This document shows positions 39,092-46,650 of a DNA stretch of 64,000 nucleotides, piece by piece. Both the position numbers and the translations under genes were made by a program. The stretch is from CADEFX01 sp046154585 (GTDB taxonomy: Bacteria; Pseudomonadota; Alphaproteobacteria; Rhizobiales; Hyphomicrobiaceae), in the NCBI GenBank assembly GCA_046154585.1, contig JBJXDX010000168.1:1-64000 (forward strand), read 5' to 3'. The notes beneath the pieces are model-generated. The model had not been told where the DNA came from and ran no database searches. It saw nothing but the letters and a program-made list of their open reading frames with translations. Position 1 is the first letter of the stretch, and each line of letters starts with the position of its first letter.

Positions 39092-40066
39092 GTGCTGGAA
39101 TTCGTTGAAATGGTCATGCGGCCGCAACTGGTCGTCACGGTGCTGGCAGCCGTGGCAACGATCGCGACGGTACTCACTCTCACCCTGCCGCTGCTGTCGC
39201 GCGACCGCACACAGCAGCGCATGCGTGTCATGGCGACGGAGCGCGACAAGATGCGGGCGGCGCGCATGGCGGATTTCGCCAAGGAAGGCGGCGCGTCCCG
39301 GCTGCGGCATGTTAACAAAGGTTTCATGCAGCAGATCGTCGATAAGCTCAATCTGCGCAGCGCCTTCGAGTCCGACGAGATCAAGAACAAGCTGAAGATG
39401 GCAGGATTGCGGGGCCAGGCACCGCTCGTGGCCTACATGTTCTTCCGTCTCGTTATGCCGATTATCGTCATGATCGTGGCGTTCTTCTATGTGTTCTGGG
39501 TCGCCAAGCTGAGCTACCCGCCTTTGGTCAAGGCGGGCATGGCCATCGGCGCAGGCTATCTCGGCTTCTACTTGCCCAACATGTTCGTCGAGAACCTGGT
39601 GCAGCGCCGCCAGCAGACCATTAGCCAGTCGTTCCCGGATGCTCTCGACATGCTGCTGATCTGCGTGCAGGCGGGTATGTCGATCGAAGCTGCGTTCGGA
39701 AAGGTCGCCAAAGAAGTTGCCAGCCAATCGCTCGAGCTCGCGGAAGAGTTCAGCCTTACGACCGCCGAGCTCTCCTATTTGCAGGATCGGCGACAAGCAT
39801 TCGACAATCTCGGAAAGCGCACCGGCGTCGTCACCATCAAGGCGGTTGCCACCGCGTTGATCCAGGCGGAGCGGTACGGCACGCCCGTCAGCCAGGCATT
39901 GCGCGTAATGGCCAAAGAAAGCCGCGACATGCGCATGTCGGAAGCCGAGAAGAAGGCGGCGGCACTGCCACCCAAGCTGACGGTGCCGATGATCGTCTTC
40001 TTCTTGCCGGTGTTGTTCATCGTCATCCTCGGTCCCGCGGCGCTGCAAGTCCTGAAGATGACCTGA
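39092..40066 (+). CDS. tadC: Tad inner-membrane platform protein TadC
   Basis: 324 residues, GspF-domain protein partner of TadB. N-terminal membrane segment, two central segments (MFFRLVMPIIVMIVAFFYVFWV), then the F domain FPDALDMLLICVQAGMSIEAAFGKVAKE with TAELSYLQDRRQAFDNLGKRTG and VATALIQAERYGTPVSQALRVMA. Start is GTG 39092 with AGAGGTG upstream. It ends the visible tad run; tadD, tadG and further genes of the locus are not in this stretch. Confidence 0.93.
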   Translation: MLEFVEMVMRPQLVVTVLAAVATIATVLTLTLPLLSRDRTQQRMRVMATERDKMRAARMADFAKEGGASRLRHVNKGFMQQIVDKLNLRSAFESDEIKNKLKMAGLRGQAPLVAYMFFRLVMPIIVMIVAFFYVFWVAKLSYPPLVKAGMAIGAGYLGFYLPNMFVENLVQRRQQTISQSFPDALDMLLICVQAGMSIEAAFGKVAKEVASQSLELAEEFSLTTAELSYLQDRRQAFDNLGKRTGVVTIKAVATALIQAERYGTPVSQALRVMAKESRDMRMSEAEKKAAALPPKLTVPMIVFFLPVLFIVILGPAALQVLKMT

Positions 40067-40073
40067 TCGGGCT

Positions 40074-40094
40074 CGGCCGCTAGGATCGCGGCCG
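40074..40094 (+). terminator. Possible terminator after tadC
   Basis: CGGCCGC (40074-40080) pairs with GCGGCCG (40088-40094) around a 7-base loop, 8 bases after the tadC stop. There is no T-tract, so termination there is uncertain; the convergent glyoxalase gene ends 29 bases on. Confidence 0.35.
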
Positions 40095-40122
40095 AACCCA
40101 TCGTTCTCGGTCAAGCCGAATT

Positions 40123-40698
40123 TTACCGGAGGCGCGTATCGCCCGGCTCATTCGGCTCGCTGAAGCGGACCTTGTTGCCGAACGGATCGCTGACCTCGAC
40201 GACGCGCGCGTCCCACGGCGCATCCTCAAGGCCGGGCCTGTTGTAGCGATAGTTTTTCGCCATCAGCTCGCGGTGGAATTCGGCGATGCCCCGCATCCAG
40301 ATGAACACGGTCGAGCCGGGGCTCGCATCGCCATGATGCTCGCTCAAGTGCAGCCTCAGTCCTGACCGCGAGACTTGGGTGTAGAGCGGAAAGTTGTCGC
40401 CGAAGCGGTGTTCCCAGTCCGTCTTGAAGCCGAGAAAGTCGAGATAGAACTCCTTCGCCTTGTCGACCGAGAAAATGCGCAGGATCGGGATGGCGTCCTC
40501 CAGCCGCACTCCGTTCGGTGCGGCAGGTACCGCGCCTTCCTCGGCCGCAATCTTTGCCGCTAGGACATTCCAGCTATCGAGTGAGAATTGCCGCGCAATC
40601 AGCTCGAGACAGTCGCTGTGCGAAATGTCGATCTGCTTCTGGCCAAGCCCTTCACGCAAGGATTTGGCCATCGCTTTTGCATCAAGAAATGTACGCAT
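40123..40698 (-). CDS. Glyoxalase/bleomycin-resistance superfamily protein with an N-terminal Glyoxalase_8-like domain
   Basis: 191 residues. Two parts: residues 1-55 (FLDAKAMAKSLREGLGQKQIDISHSDCLELIARQF to NVLAAKI) are a helical domain seen N-terminal to some glyoxalase-fold proteins, and residues 70-191 form one vicinal-oxygen-chelate domain (PILRIFSVDKAKEFYLDFLGF, FIWMRGIAEFHREL, VVEVSDPFGNKVRFSEP), the bleomycin-resistance-like form. ATG 40698 with AGAGGATC upstream is clear. The substrate is unknown. It converges with tadC. Confidence 0.8.
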   Translation of the reverse strand: MRTFLDAKAMAKSLREGLGQKQIDISHSDCLELIARQFSLDSWNVLAAKIAAEEGAVPAAPNGVRLEDAIPILRIFSVDKAKEFYLDFLGFKTDWEHRFGDNFPLYTQVSRSGLRLHLSEHHGDASPGSTVFIWMRGIAEFHRELMAKNYRYNRPGLEDAPWDARVVEVSDPFGNKVRFSEPNEPGDTRLR

Positions 40699-41031
40699 GT
40701 TCTTCGATCCTCTGCTTTCAGGCGAACGAGGGAAGATCAGGGCTTGCGTTGCTGACCCGTTCGCCGTGTGCAAAAGGATCGCTCGTTGAGATGATGCATT
40801 CACCATTCCCCGGAGAGGGAGCAAGCAGCAGGCTGCATCGGCCAAACGCACACTAGGCTGCTGCGTCGCCGCGGCGTCAATCGCCGGTGGCGTGTTCGGA
40901 ATCGCTCGAATTCGCCGGCCGCAGAACAACCGCCCTGTCTTCATTCGCGGCCTTGACGGGACGGCCGTATCTGGCTTTGCTATTGTCCAGCCTATCGCGG
41001 CAAACCCTCATGCTCATTCGGGAGTTGCGTC
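40699..41031. other. Divergent intergenic region
   Basis: 333 bases between the glyoxalase-fold gene (minus) and the aldehyde dehydrogenase (plus), which must contain both promoters. CTTGACG at 40952-40958 resembles an alphaproteobacterial -35 element for the dehydrogenase, with a poor -10 about 17-20 bases later. I see no RNA gene and no repeat. Confidence 0.4.
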
Positions 41032-42549
41032 ATGCAAGACCGGCCGGTCAAGCTGAAGGACTATCAAACATACATCGACGGGAAGTGGTGCGAAGCTGCA
41101 TCCGGCAAGCGCATGCAGACGTTCGATCCATATACCGGCGAGGCGTGGGCCACGCTTCCGGAATGTGATGCGACGGACGTGGATCGCGCCTGCACTGCGG
41201 CGCATCGCGCCTTTGAAAGCGGGCCCTGGGCAAACATGACCCAGACTGCCCGCGGCAAAGTGCTGCGCAAGATCGCAGAGAACATCGAGAAGCACGCCGA
41301 GCATCTGGCGCAGGTCGAGGTCCGCGACAACGGCAAGCTCATCTCCGAGATGCAGGCGCAGACCAGGTACATGCCAGAGTGGTACTACTACTACGCCGGA
41401 TTGGCGGACAAGATTCAGGGCGCCGTGGTGCCCGTCGACAAGCCGGACACGTTCACCTACATCCTGCGCGAACCGGTTGGCGTGTGCGGCTTCATCATTC
41501 CGTGGAATTCACCGCTGCTGCTGATGTCCTGGAAGCTCGCGCCGGCGCTGGCGGCCGGCTGCACCGCCGTCATCAAGCCGTCGGAATACACGTCGGCCTC
41601 GCTCCTCGAATTCATGAAGCTGGTGATCGAGCCGCTCGATCTGCCGCCGGGCGTCATCAATGTCGTCACCGGCTACGGCGCGGCAGCGGGCGAACCCATC
41701 GTCACGCATCCCAAGGTGGCCAAGGTGGCGTTTACGGGCGGCTCGGCGACAGGTGCGCGTGTTGCGTCACTTGCTTCTGCGAGCTTCAAGAAAATCTCGC
41801 TCGAGCTCGGCGGCAAGTCGCCGAATATCGTTTTTGACGACGCCATCATGGACGATGCGGTCAATGGCGCCATCTCCGGCATCTTCGCGGCCACGGGTCA
41901 GACATGCATCGCCGGCTCGCGGCTGCTCGTGCAGGAAAGCATTCACGACAAGTTCCTCGAAAAGCTTGTCGCTACCGCCAAAACGGCCAAGCTCGGCAAT
42001 CCGATGCTGTTCGACACGCAGGTGGGACCGGTAACGACGCCACCGCAGTATCAGAAGATCCTGGGCTACATGGACATCGCCAAAGACGAAGGCGCCGAAC
42101 TCGTTCTGGGCGGCGGCCCTGCCGGCGCAGAGATGGGTGGCGGCAAGTATTTCGTGCAGCCGACGATCTTTGCCGGCGTCGACAACAAGATGCGCATCGC
42201 CCAGGAAGAAGTCTTTGGTCCTGTCCTCTCCGTGATCAAGTTCAAGGACGACGAGGATGCTGTCCAGATCGCCAACGACGTCGTCTACGGCCTTGGGTCC
42301 GGGGTCTGGACGCAATCAGTGAAACGCGCAACCGTGATGGCGCGAAAAATTCGTGCGGGAACGGTTTGGGTGAACACGTATCGGGCCGTCAGCTTCACGA
42401 TGCCGTTCGGCGGCTACAAGAATTCGGGTCTGGGCCGCGAGAACGGTGCCGATGCGATAAACGAATACCTGCAAACTAAGAGTGTGTGGGTTTCGACGGC
42501 TTCCAGCACCGGGAACCCCTTCATCATGAAAACGGCTGCCAGCAGCTGA
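41032..42549 (+). CDS. NAD(P)-dependent aldehyde dehydrogenase
   Basis: 505 residues, full length for the superfamily. Conserved blocks: GFIIPWNSPLLLMSWKLAPALAAGCT and KPSEYTS (cofactor), FTGGSATGARV, the general base Glu258 in LELGGKSPNIVF, and nucleophile Cys292 in TGQTCIAGSRL; EEVFGPVLSVI and GGYKNSGLGREN follow. It oxidises an aldehyde to the acid in the cytoplasm. Closest family feel is betaine/gamma-aminobutyraldehyde- or aromatic-aldehyde-type enzymes; no neighbour settles the substrate. It is a single-gene unit. Confidence 0.9.
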   Translation: MQDRPVKLKDYQTYIDGKWCEAASGKRMQTFDPYTGEAWATLPECDATDVDRACTAAHRAFESGPWANMTQTARGKVLRKIAENIEKHAEHLAQVEVRDNGKLISEMQAQTRYMPEWYYYYAGLADKIQGAVVPVDKPDTFTYILREPVGVCGFIIPWNSPLLLMSWKLAPALAAGCTAVIKPSEYTSASLLEFMKLVIEPLDLPPGVINVVTGYGAAAGEPIVTHPKVAKVAFTGGSATGARVASLASASFKKISLELGGKSPNIVFDDAIMDDAVNGAISGIFAATGQTCIAGSRLLVQESIHDKFLEKLVATAKTAKLGNPMLFDTQVGPVTTPPQYQKILGYMDIAKDEGAELVLGGGPAGAEMGGGKYFVQPTIFAGVDNKMRIAQEEVFGPVLSVIKFKDDEDAVQIANDVVYGLGSGVWTQSVKRATVMARKIRAGTVWVNTYRAVSFTMPFGGYKNSGLGRENGADAINEYLQTKSVWVSTASSTGNPFIMKTAASS

Positions 42550-42628
42550 GCGAAAGAGTGTTTTGAAAAAGCGGCGCGGCGGCATTCACACAGGTGTCGT
42601 CGCGGTCGCTTGGGAGACTGTCACAAAC

Positions 42629-42664
42629 AAAGAAAAGCCCGCGGCCGGGGGACTGGCCGCGGGC
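42629..42664 (-). terminator. Rho-independent terminator, minus strand
   Basis: Perfect 10-pair GC stem with an 8-base loop, followed on the minus strand by TTTTCTTTGTTTG. It ends the candidate small RNA, and any transcript reading past the protease gene. Confidence 0.75.
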
Positions 42665-42714
42665 GTATTCGTGACGCCACTATGGGGGGATAGGTGGGAC
42701 GGCGCCACGTTTCG
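42629..42714 (-). ncRNA. Candidate small RNA with C-rich hairpin loop
   Basis: A self-contained minus-strand unit of about 86 bases. Downstream end: GCCCGCGGCC (42655-42664) and GGCCGCGGGC (42637-42646) form a perfect 10-pair stem followed by TTTTCTTT. Middle: CCA-C-CTAT, loop CCCCCC, ATAG-TGG (42677-42697) is a stem-loop whose loop is six cytosines, as in small RNAs that pair with Shine-Dalgarno sequences. Upstream: CTTGCAT (42746-42752) and TTTTAT (42723-42728), 17 bases apart, could be the promoter. There is no convincing reading frame. It is a separate unit, 188 bases downstream of the protease stop. I cannot assign a known family. Confidence 0.5.
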
Positions 42715-42902
42715 GACAACTCATAAAAGCCTAGACGTGGCAAAAATGCAAGTGCCGGGCGGAAAAATCGTCTATAACTCGTAAAGAGTGCCGATAAGAA
42801 CAAAAATATGACGTTTTATCAATAGATTACGCTATTAGCGTGGCGCCTTGTCTCGCCAAGGATGTCCCTTGACATAATTTCATATGCATCTGACGAATCG
42901 TC

Positions 42903-43931
42903 TCATCCTGCTTCTGAACGCTCTTCCGGAACAAGCTCGATCCGGATGGTCTTGGCGTTGCGAACCACGCTAACCGTGATTTGCCGGCCGATCCGGCGCT
43001 CATCGAGCAGGCGTGTGATGTCGTCCACGCCGGTCACGGCCTCGGCGTCGAGCGCCACGATCATATCGCCGGACGCTAGGCCCGCATGCGCAGCCGGACT
43101 GCGCTCCAGGACAGTGGCAATGCGAACAGCGCTCCTCTGATCAAGGCCGGCCTGATGCCGTATGCGCTGCGTCAGCAGGATCTGCTCGCCGGCAATGCCG
43201 ATGCGGCCCCGCCGCACGCGGCCGTGCTTGAGCACCTGTTGCAGCACGTGCAGGGCCGTGTTCGAGGCCACCGAGAAGCAGATGCCTTGCGCGCCCATGA
43301 TGGTCGCCGTGTTGATGCCGGTGACCTCAGCCGCTGACGACACCAGCGGCCCGCCGGAGTTTCCCGGGTTGAGCGCCGCATCCGTCTGGATGACGTCGCC
43401 AATCAACCGGCCGCTCTGACCCATCAGCGTGCGTCCGACCGCGCTGACGATGCCGGCCGTCACAGTCGACTGAAAGCCCAGCGGGTTTCCAATCGCTATG
43501 GCGATCTGGCCTGGCATCACCGCCTTGGAATTGCCGAGGCGCGCTGCCGGCAACGTGTCGCTGGTCTCGGCCCGGAGGACCGCCAGATCTGTATCGGGAT
43601 CGCGGCCCAGAATGCGGGCGCGAAACGAGCGGTCGCCGGCATGCGCCACTTCGATCTCGCGCGCGCCTTCGACAACGTGATTGTTGGTCAAGATCAATCC
43701 GTCCGGGCTGACGATCACGCCCGATCCCGTGCCGCGGGCCGCGCGACCGCCGCGTTCACCGGTCACGTGAATGTGCACGACCGAGCGCGACACCGTCTCG
43801 ACGACGCCCACCACGGTCCGCGAATAGGAATCGAGTAGCGCCGCGTCGTGCACCACAGGATCAGGACGCGGCGCCTCGGAAACGTCGCCTGCGTTACCCA
43901 ACAGTCTGGTCAATAAGCCGGTTGAAGCCAT
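42903..43931 (-). CDS. Trypsin-like serine protease with PDZ domain (DegP/HtrA family)
   Basis: 342 residues. The catalytic triad is complete: His in ILTNNHVVEGA, Asp in DPDTDLAVLRA, Ser in NPGNSGGPLV. A C-terminal PDZ domain (AHAGLASGDMIVALDAEAVTGVDD) follows; only one PDZ. No signal peptide or membrane segment is visible at the N-terminus, so unlike DegP it may be cytoplasmic or have a non-classical route. ATG 43931 is preferred: AAGGG is 9 bases upstream, whereas ATG 43937 is too close. It would degrade or chaperone proteins. Confidence 0.9.
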   Translation of the reverse strand: MASTGLLTRLLGNAGDVSEAPRPDPVVHDAALLDSYSRTVVGVVETVSRSVVHIHVTGERGGRAARGTGSGVIVSPDGLILTNNHVVEGAREIEVAHAGDRSFRARILGRDPDTDLAVLRAETSDTLPAARLGNSKAVMPGQIAIAIGNPLGFQSTVTAGIVSAVGRTLMGQSGRLIGDVIQTDAALNPGNSGGPLVSSAAEVTGINTATIMGAQGICFSVASNTALHVLQQVLKHGRVRRGRIGIAGEQILLTQRIRHQAGLDQRSAVRIATVLERSPAAHAGLASGDMIVALDAEAVTGVDDITRLLDERRIGRQITVSVVRNAKTIRIELVPEERSEAG

Positions 43932-44039
43932 GTGCATGAGCCCTTGATTTTGTCCCGCCGCCCGCGCCCTGATATGGGAACGGCAGGGCGGGAATACGAC
44001 ACCCCCGCATCGCTCCCGCGCCACGAGCCTCTCGGAGGA

Positions 44040-45275
44040 TTATTCCGCGGCCATGCGCGCCTGCGGTTCCTTGGCGGCTCCCTCGGCAAACAAGGCGTCG
44101 ATTTCTGCGGCGCTGAAACCGGCCTCGGTGAGAACCTCGCGTGTATGCTCGCCGAATAGTGGCGCCGGGGTCTGGATCGCACCGGGCGTGCCGGAAAATT
44201 TCACTGGCAAGCCGATGGTTTGCACCTTGCCGGCCACGGGGTGGTCGACCGAGGGCACCATCTCGCGCGCCACGGTCTGCGGATGGGCGTGCATCTCGGC
44301 GATCGACAGTACGGGACCGCACGGAATGCCGAGCTTCTCCAAATCCGCCAGCCATTCCGCCGTCGTGCGCTTCTTGAAATGGGGGCTGAGCGTCTCGATC
44401 AACAGCTCGAGGTTGTTCATGCGGTCGCGGCCGGTGCGGAAGCGCGAATCTTCCGCAAGCTCCGGCACCCCCAGCAACGTGGTAAGCTGCGGGTACATTT
44501 TCTGGTTCGATGCGCCCACGTTGATCCAGCCGTCCTTGGTGGCGAAAGCCTGGTACGGCGCGTTAAGCGGATGAGCCGAGCCCATGGGCCCCGGCGAGAC
44601 ACCGCTCGCAAAGCAGATGGCCGATTGCCAGTAGGTCAGCGTGATGCCGGCCTCGAACAGCGAGGTATCGACGAACTGGCCCTCACCGGTTTTCAGCTTG
44701 TGGGCGTAGGCGGCGCATACGCCCATGGCACCGATGATGCCGGCGGTGATATCGCATGCCGGCGAACCCACCTTCACCGGCTGGCGCCCAGGCGCTTCGC
44801 CTGTGATCGCCATGAGGCCCGACATGCCCTGCGCAATGAGATCATAGCCACCCTGTGTCGCGAACGGACCCGTTCGCCCGAACCCGGAGATGGCGCAATA
44901 GATCAGGCCGGGATTGATCTTCTTCAATTCCTCGTATCCGAGCCCAAGCTTGTCCAGTGTATCGTGCCGGTAGTTCTCAATCAGCACGTCGGCCGTCTTG
45001 ACGAGCCGCTTCAACGCCTCGCGCGCAGCCGGCTTTTTCAGATCCAGCACGACCCCGCGCTTGTTGCGGTTCATCATCATGAAGGCGGCCGGCTCGCCCT
45101 TGATGTCGGGTGGCAGCATGCGGCGAGTGTCGTCACCCCCATCGGCCTTCTCGATCTTGACCACATCGGCGCCCATATCCGCGAGCATGCGGGCGCAGGT
45201 CGGTCCGGCCATGACATGGGCCAGGTCCAGCACGCGCATCCCGACAAGGGGGCCTTTGCGGTCGGTCTTCGTCAT
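44040..45275 (-). CDS. CaiB/BaiF family CoA-transferase
   Basis: 411 residues, class III CoA-transferase. VLDLAHVMAGPTCARMLADMGADVVKIE is the N-terminal signature; Asp145 (GGYDLIAQG) is the catalytic aspartate that forms the acyl-anhydride; GFGRTGPFA and FEAGITLTYW follow. It moves CoA between two organic acids. Neighbours (acyl-CoA dehydrogenase, hydroxyisobutyryl-CoA hydrolase) suggest a branched or short-chain acyl substrate, but this is inference. It is on the minus strand, 108 bases upstream of the protease. Start ATG 45275. Confidence 0.9.
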   Translation of the reverse strand: MTKTDRKGPLVGMRVLDLAHVMAGPTCARMLADMGADVVKIEKADGGDDTRRMLPPDIKGEPAAFMMMNRNKRGVVLDLKKPAAREALKRLVKTADVLIENYRHDTLDKLGLGYEELKKINPGLIYCAISGFGRTGPFATQGGYDLIAQGMSGLMAITGEAPGRQPVKVGSPACDITAGIIGAMGVCAAYAHKLKTGEGQFVDTSLFEAGITLTYWQSAICFASGVSPGPMGSAHPLNAPYQAFATKDGWINVGASNQKMYPQLTTLLGVPELAEDSRFRTGRDRMNNLELLIETLSPHFKKRTTAEWLADLEKLGIPCGPVLSIAEMHAHPQTVAREMVPSVDHPVAGKVQTIGLPVKFSGTPGAIQTPAPLFGEHTREVLTEAGFSAAEIDALFAEGAAKEPQARMAAE

Positions 45276-45340
45276 TGCTCTCTCCTTCGCCGTCCGAGGC
45301 GCTCGCGGGTTTCGGGTTGGATCGATGATCGGCGATCAGG

Positions 45341-45418
45341 CTAGTGTCCCGATTTCGAAGTTCGCCTGATCTGGATGCGAGGTCCGGGAGCGAACTTCGG
45401 AATCCAAAGGGACACTAG
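45341..45418. repeat. Long interrupted palindrome, copy 1
   Basis: CTAGTGTCCC (45341-45350) pairs with GGGACACTAG (45409-45418) and, nested inside, CGAAGTTCGC (45356-45365) with GCGAACTTCG (45390-45399). A 24-base loop remains. It is not a gene; the form suits a repeat element or a stable RNA hairpin between the CoA-transferase and the hydrolase gene. Confidence 0.6.
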
Positions 45419-45430
45419 CATCATAGAGTT

Positions 45431-45511
45431 GCCAGTGTGATTCAGATCGAGAAATTCGCAACAGGATCTGCGGCAAATGCCGGCGAATTTCTCGACCATC
45501 ACACTAGTGGC
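45431..45511. repeat. Long interrupted palindrome, copy 2
   Basis: GCCA...GTGTGAT (45431-45441) pairs with ATCACAC...TGGC (45498-45511), three bases longer on one side; nested inside, CGAGAAATTCGC (45448-45459) pairs with GCGAATTTCTCG (45483-45494). The architecture matches copy 1. Its right arm carries the last codons and stop of the hydrolase gene. Confidence 0.6.
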
Positions 45512-46566
45512 TTCAAGCCCAGCTCCTCGCCGTCCGGCAGGGGAGCAAGCCAGTCGGCGACCGCCACATCGGCGCTTTCCTCGATGGTCGGAGGGCGCCA
45601 TTTCGGCGTGCGATCCTTGTCCACTAGCAACGCCCGCACGCCCTCGATGAACTCGCCGCGCTCGAACAGGCGCGTGCACAGCCGGTACTCGACATTGAGT
45701 GCCTCCTCGAGGTTGCCGAGGTCGCGCGCATTGCGGATGGCGGCGAGCGTGAGCTTAAGGCTCAGCGGGGACTTTGCCGTAAGCTCGGCCAGTGTCTTGT
45801 TAGCCCATTCGTTACCGAGGCCGGCCAGGGCCGCGCGGATCTCCTCGACCGTCTCGAAGTCGAACGTGCCGGCGATCGCATCGGCACGCCGGGCAAGCTC
45901 GGAGGCCGGCGGCGGCTCGGCAAAGCGCGTTATGATGGCCTCGACGCCGCCGCCGTCAGAAGCCGTCAATGCAGCACCCAGCTCGCCGAGGCGAGCTGAT
46001 GGCACAAACGTATTGGCAAATCCGGCAAAGATCGTCCCGGCTCCGCGCATGCGCTCTCCCGTGAGGCCGAGGTAAGCGCCGACCGCCCCTGGGGCGCGCG
46101 ACAAAAGCCACGTTCCGCCAACGTCGGGGATGAGCCCGATGCTGGTCTCAGGCATCGCCAGCTGGCTTCGTTCCGTGACAATGCGGTGCCGGCCATGCGC
46201 CGACAGCCCAATGCCGCCGCCCATGACGATGCCGTCCATGAACGACACATAGGGCTTGGGATAGCGGGAGATCAGTGCGTTGAGGCGGTATTCCTCAGCC
46301 CAGAAGGCACGCGCATCGTTGGAACCGTTGGCGCGGCTGTCGTAAAGCCAGCGCACGTCGCCGCCGGCGCACAGGCCGCGATCTCCCGCTCCGTCGAGCA
46401 GAACGAGTTCGACCTCTACGTCGTCCTTCCAGGCAAGAAGCGCCGGCCAGATCTCGCGGACCATGCCGAGCGTCAGGGCATTGAGAGCCTTCGGCCGGTT
46501 GAGAGTGATGCGGCCCGCGCGGCCTTCGCGGCGGATCAGGACTTCGGGAGCGGCTGCAGGTTCCAT
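45499..46566 (-). CDS. 3-hydroxyisobutyryl-CoA hydrolase-type protein (crotonase fold)
   Basis: 355 residues, longer than an enoyl-CoA hydratase and matching HIBCH. Features: LCAGGDVRWLYD (oxyanion and family loop), MDGIVMGGGIGLSAHGRHRIVTE, and MPETSIGLIPDVGG with catalytic Glu140. A C-terminal extension ends with the family's FxRPxW-like KWRPPTIEES. It releases 3-hydroxyisobutyrate from its CoA ester in valine degradation. The next gene upstream on this strand is an isobutyryl-CoA-type dehydrogenase, and mmsA is 5.6 kb away. The stop codon lies inside palindrome copy 2. Confidence 0.88.
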   Translation of the reverse strand: MEPAAAPEVLIRREGRAGRITLNRPKALNALTLGMVREIWPALLAWKDDVEVELVLLDGAGDRGLCAGGDVRWLYDSRANGSNDARAFWAEEYRLNALISRYPKPYVSFMDGIVMGGGIGLSAHGRHRIVTERSQLAMPETSIGLIPDVGGTWLLSRAPGAVGAYLGLTGERMRGAGTIFAGFANTFVPSARLGELGAALTASDGGGVEAIITRFAEPPPASELARRADAIAGTFDFETVEEIRAALAGLGNEWANKTLAELTAKSPLSLKLTLAAIRNARDLGNLEEALNVEYRLCTRLFERGEFIEGVRALLVDKDRTPKWRPPTIEESADVAVADWLAPLPDGEELGLKPLV

Positions 46567-46650
46567 CGCTTACTCGGCACCAGATGTCAGGATGTGCCCG
46601 AAGACTTACCGCCTCAGGCCGGTCCCGCCAAGTCTGCCGGGCAAGGTTTG

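Larger units (their letters stand above)
42550..42902. other. Intergenic region holding a candidate small RNA
   Basis: 353 bases between the aldehyde dehydrogenase stop and the protease stop. Bases 42629-42714 hold the minus-strand candidate RNA. The stretch 42765-42902 is AT-richer than its surroundings and holds no gene I can see. Confidence 0.5.

Noticed and set aside
38033..40114. A minus-strand open frame of about 690 codons opposite tadB and tadC
   Set aside because: Fully covered by two well-supported genes on the plus strand; composition (His, Asp, Arg) is typical of a shadow.
40952..40984. CTTGACG and a following TTGCTATT-like stretch as a promoter for the aldehyde dehydrogenase
   Set aside because: The -35 match is good but the -10 is poor and spacing ambiguous; noted only inside the gap description.
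42563..42784. A 73-codon plus-strand frame in the gap before the protease gene
   Set aside because: TTG start, no ribosome-binding site, and it overlaps the candidate small RNA and its terminator; no protein motif.
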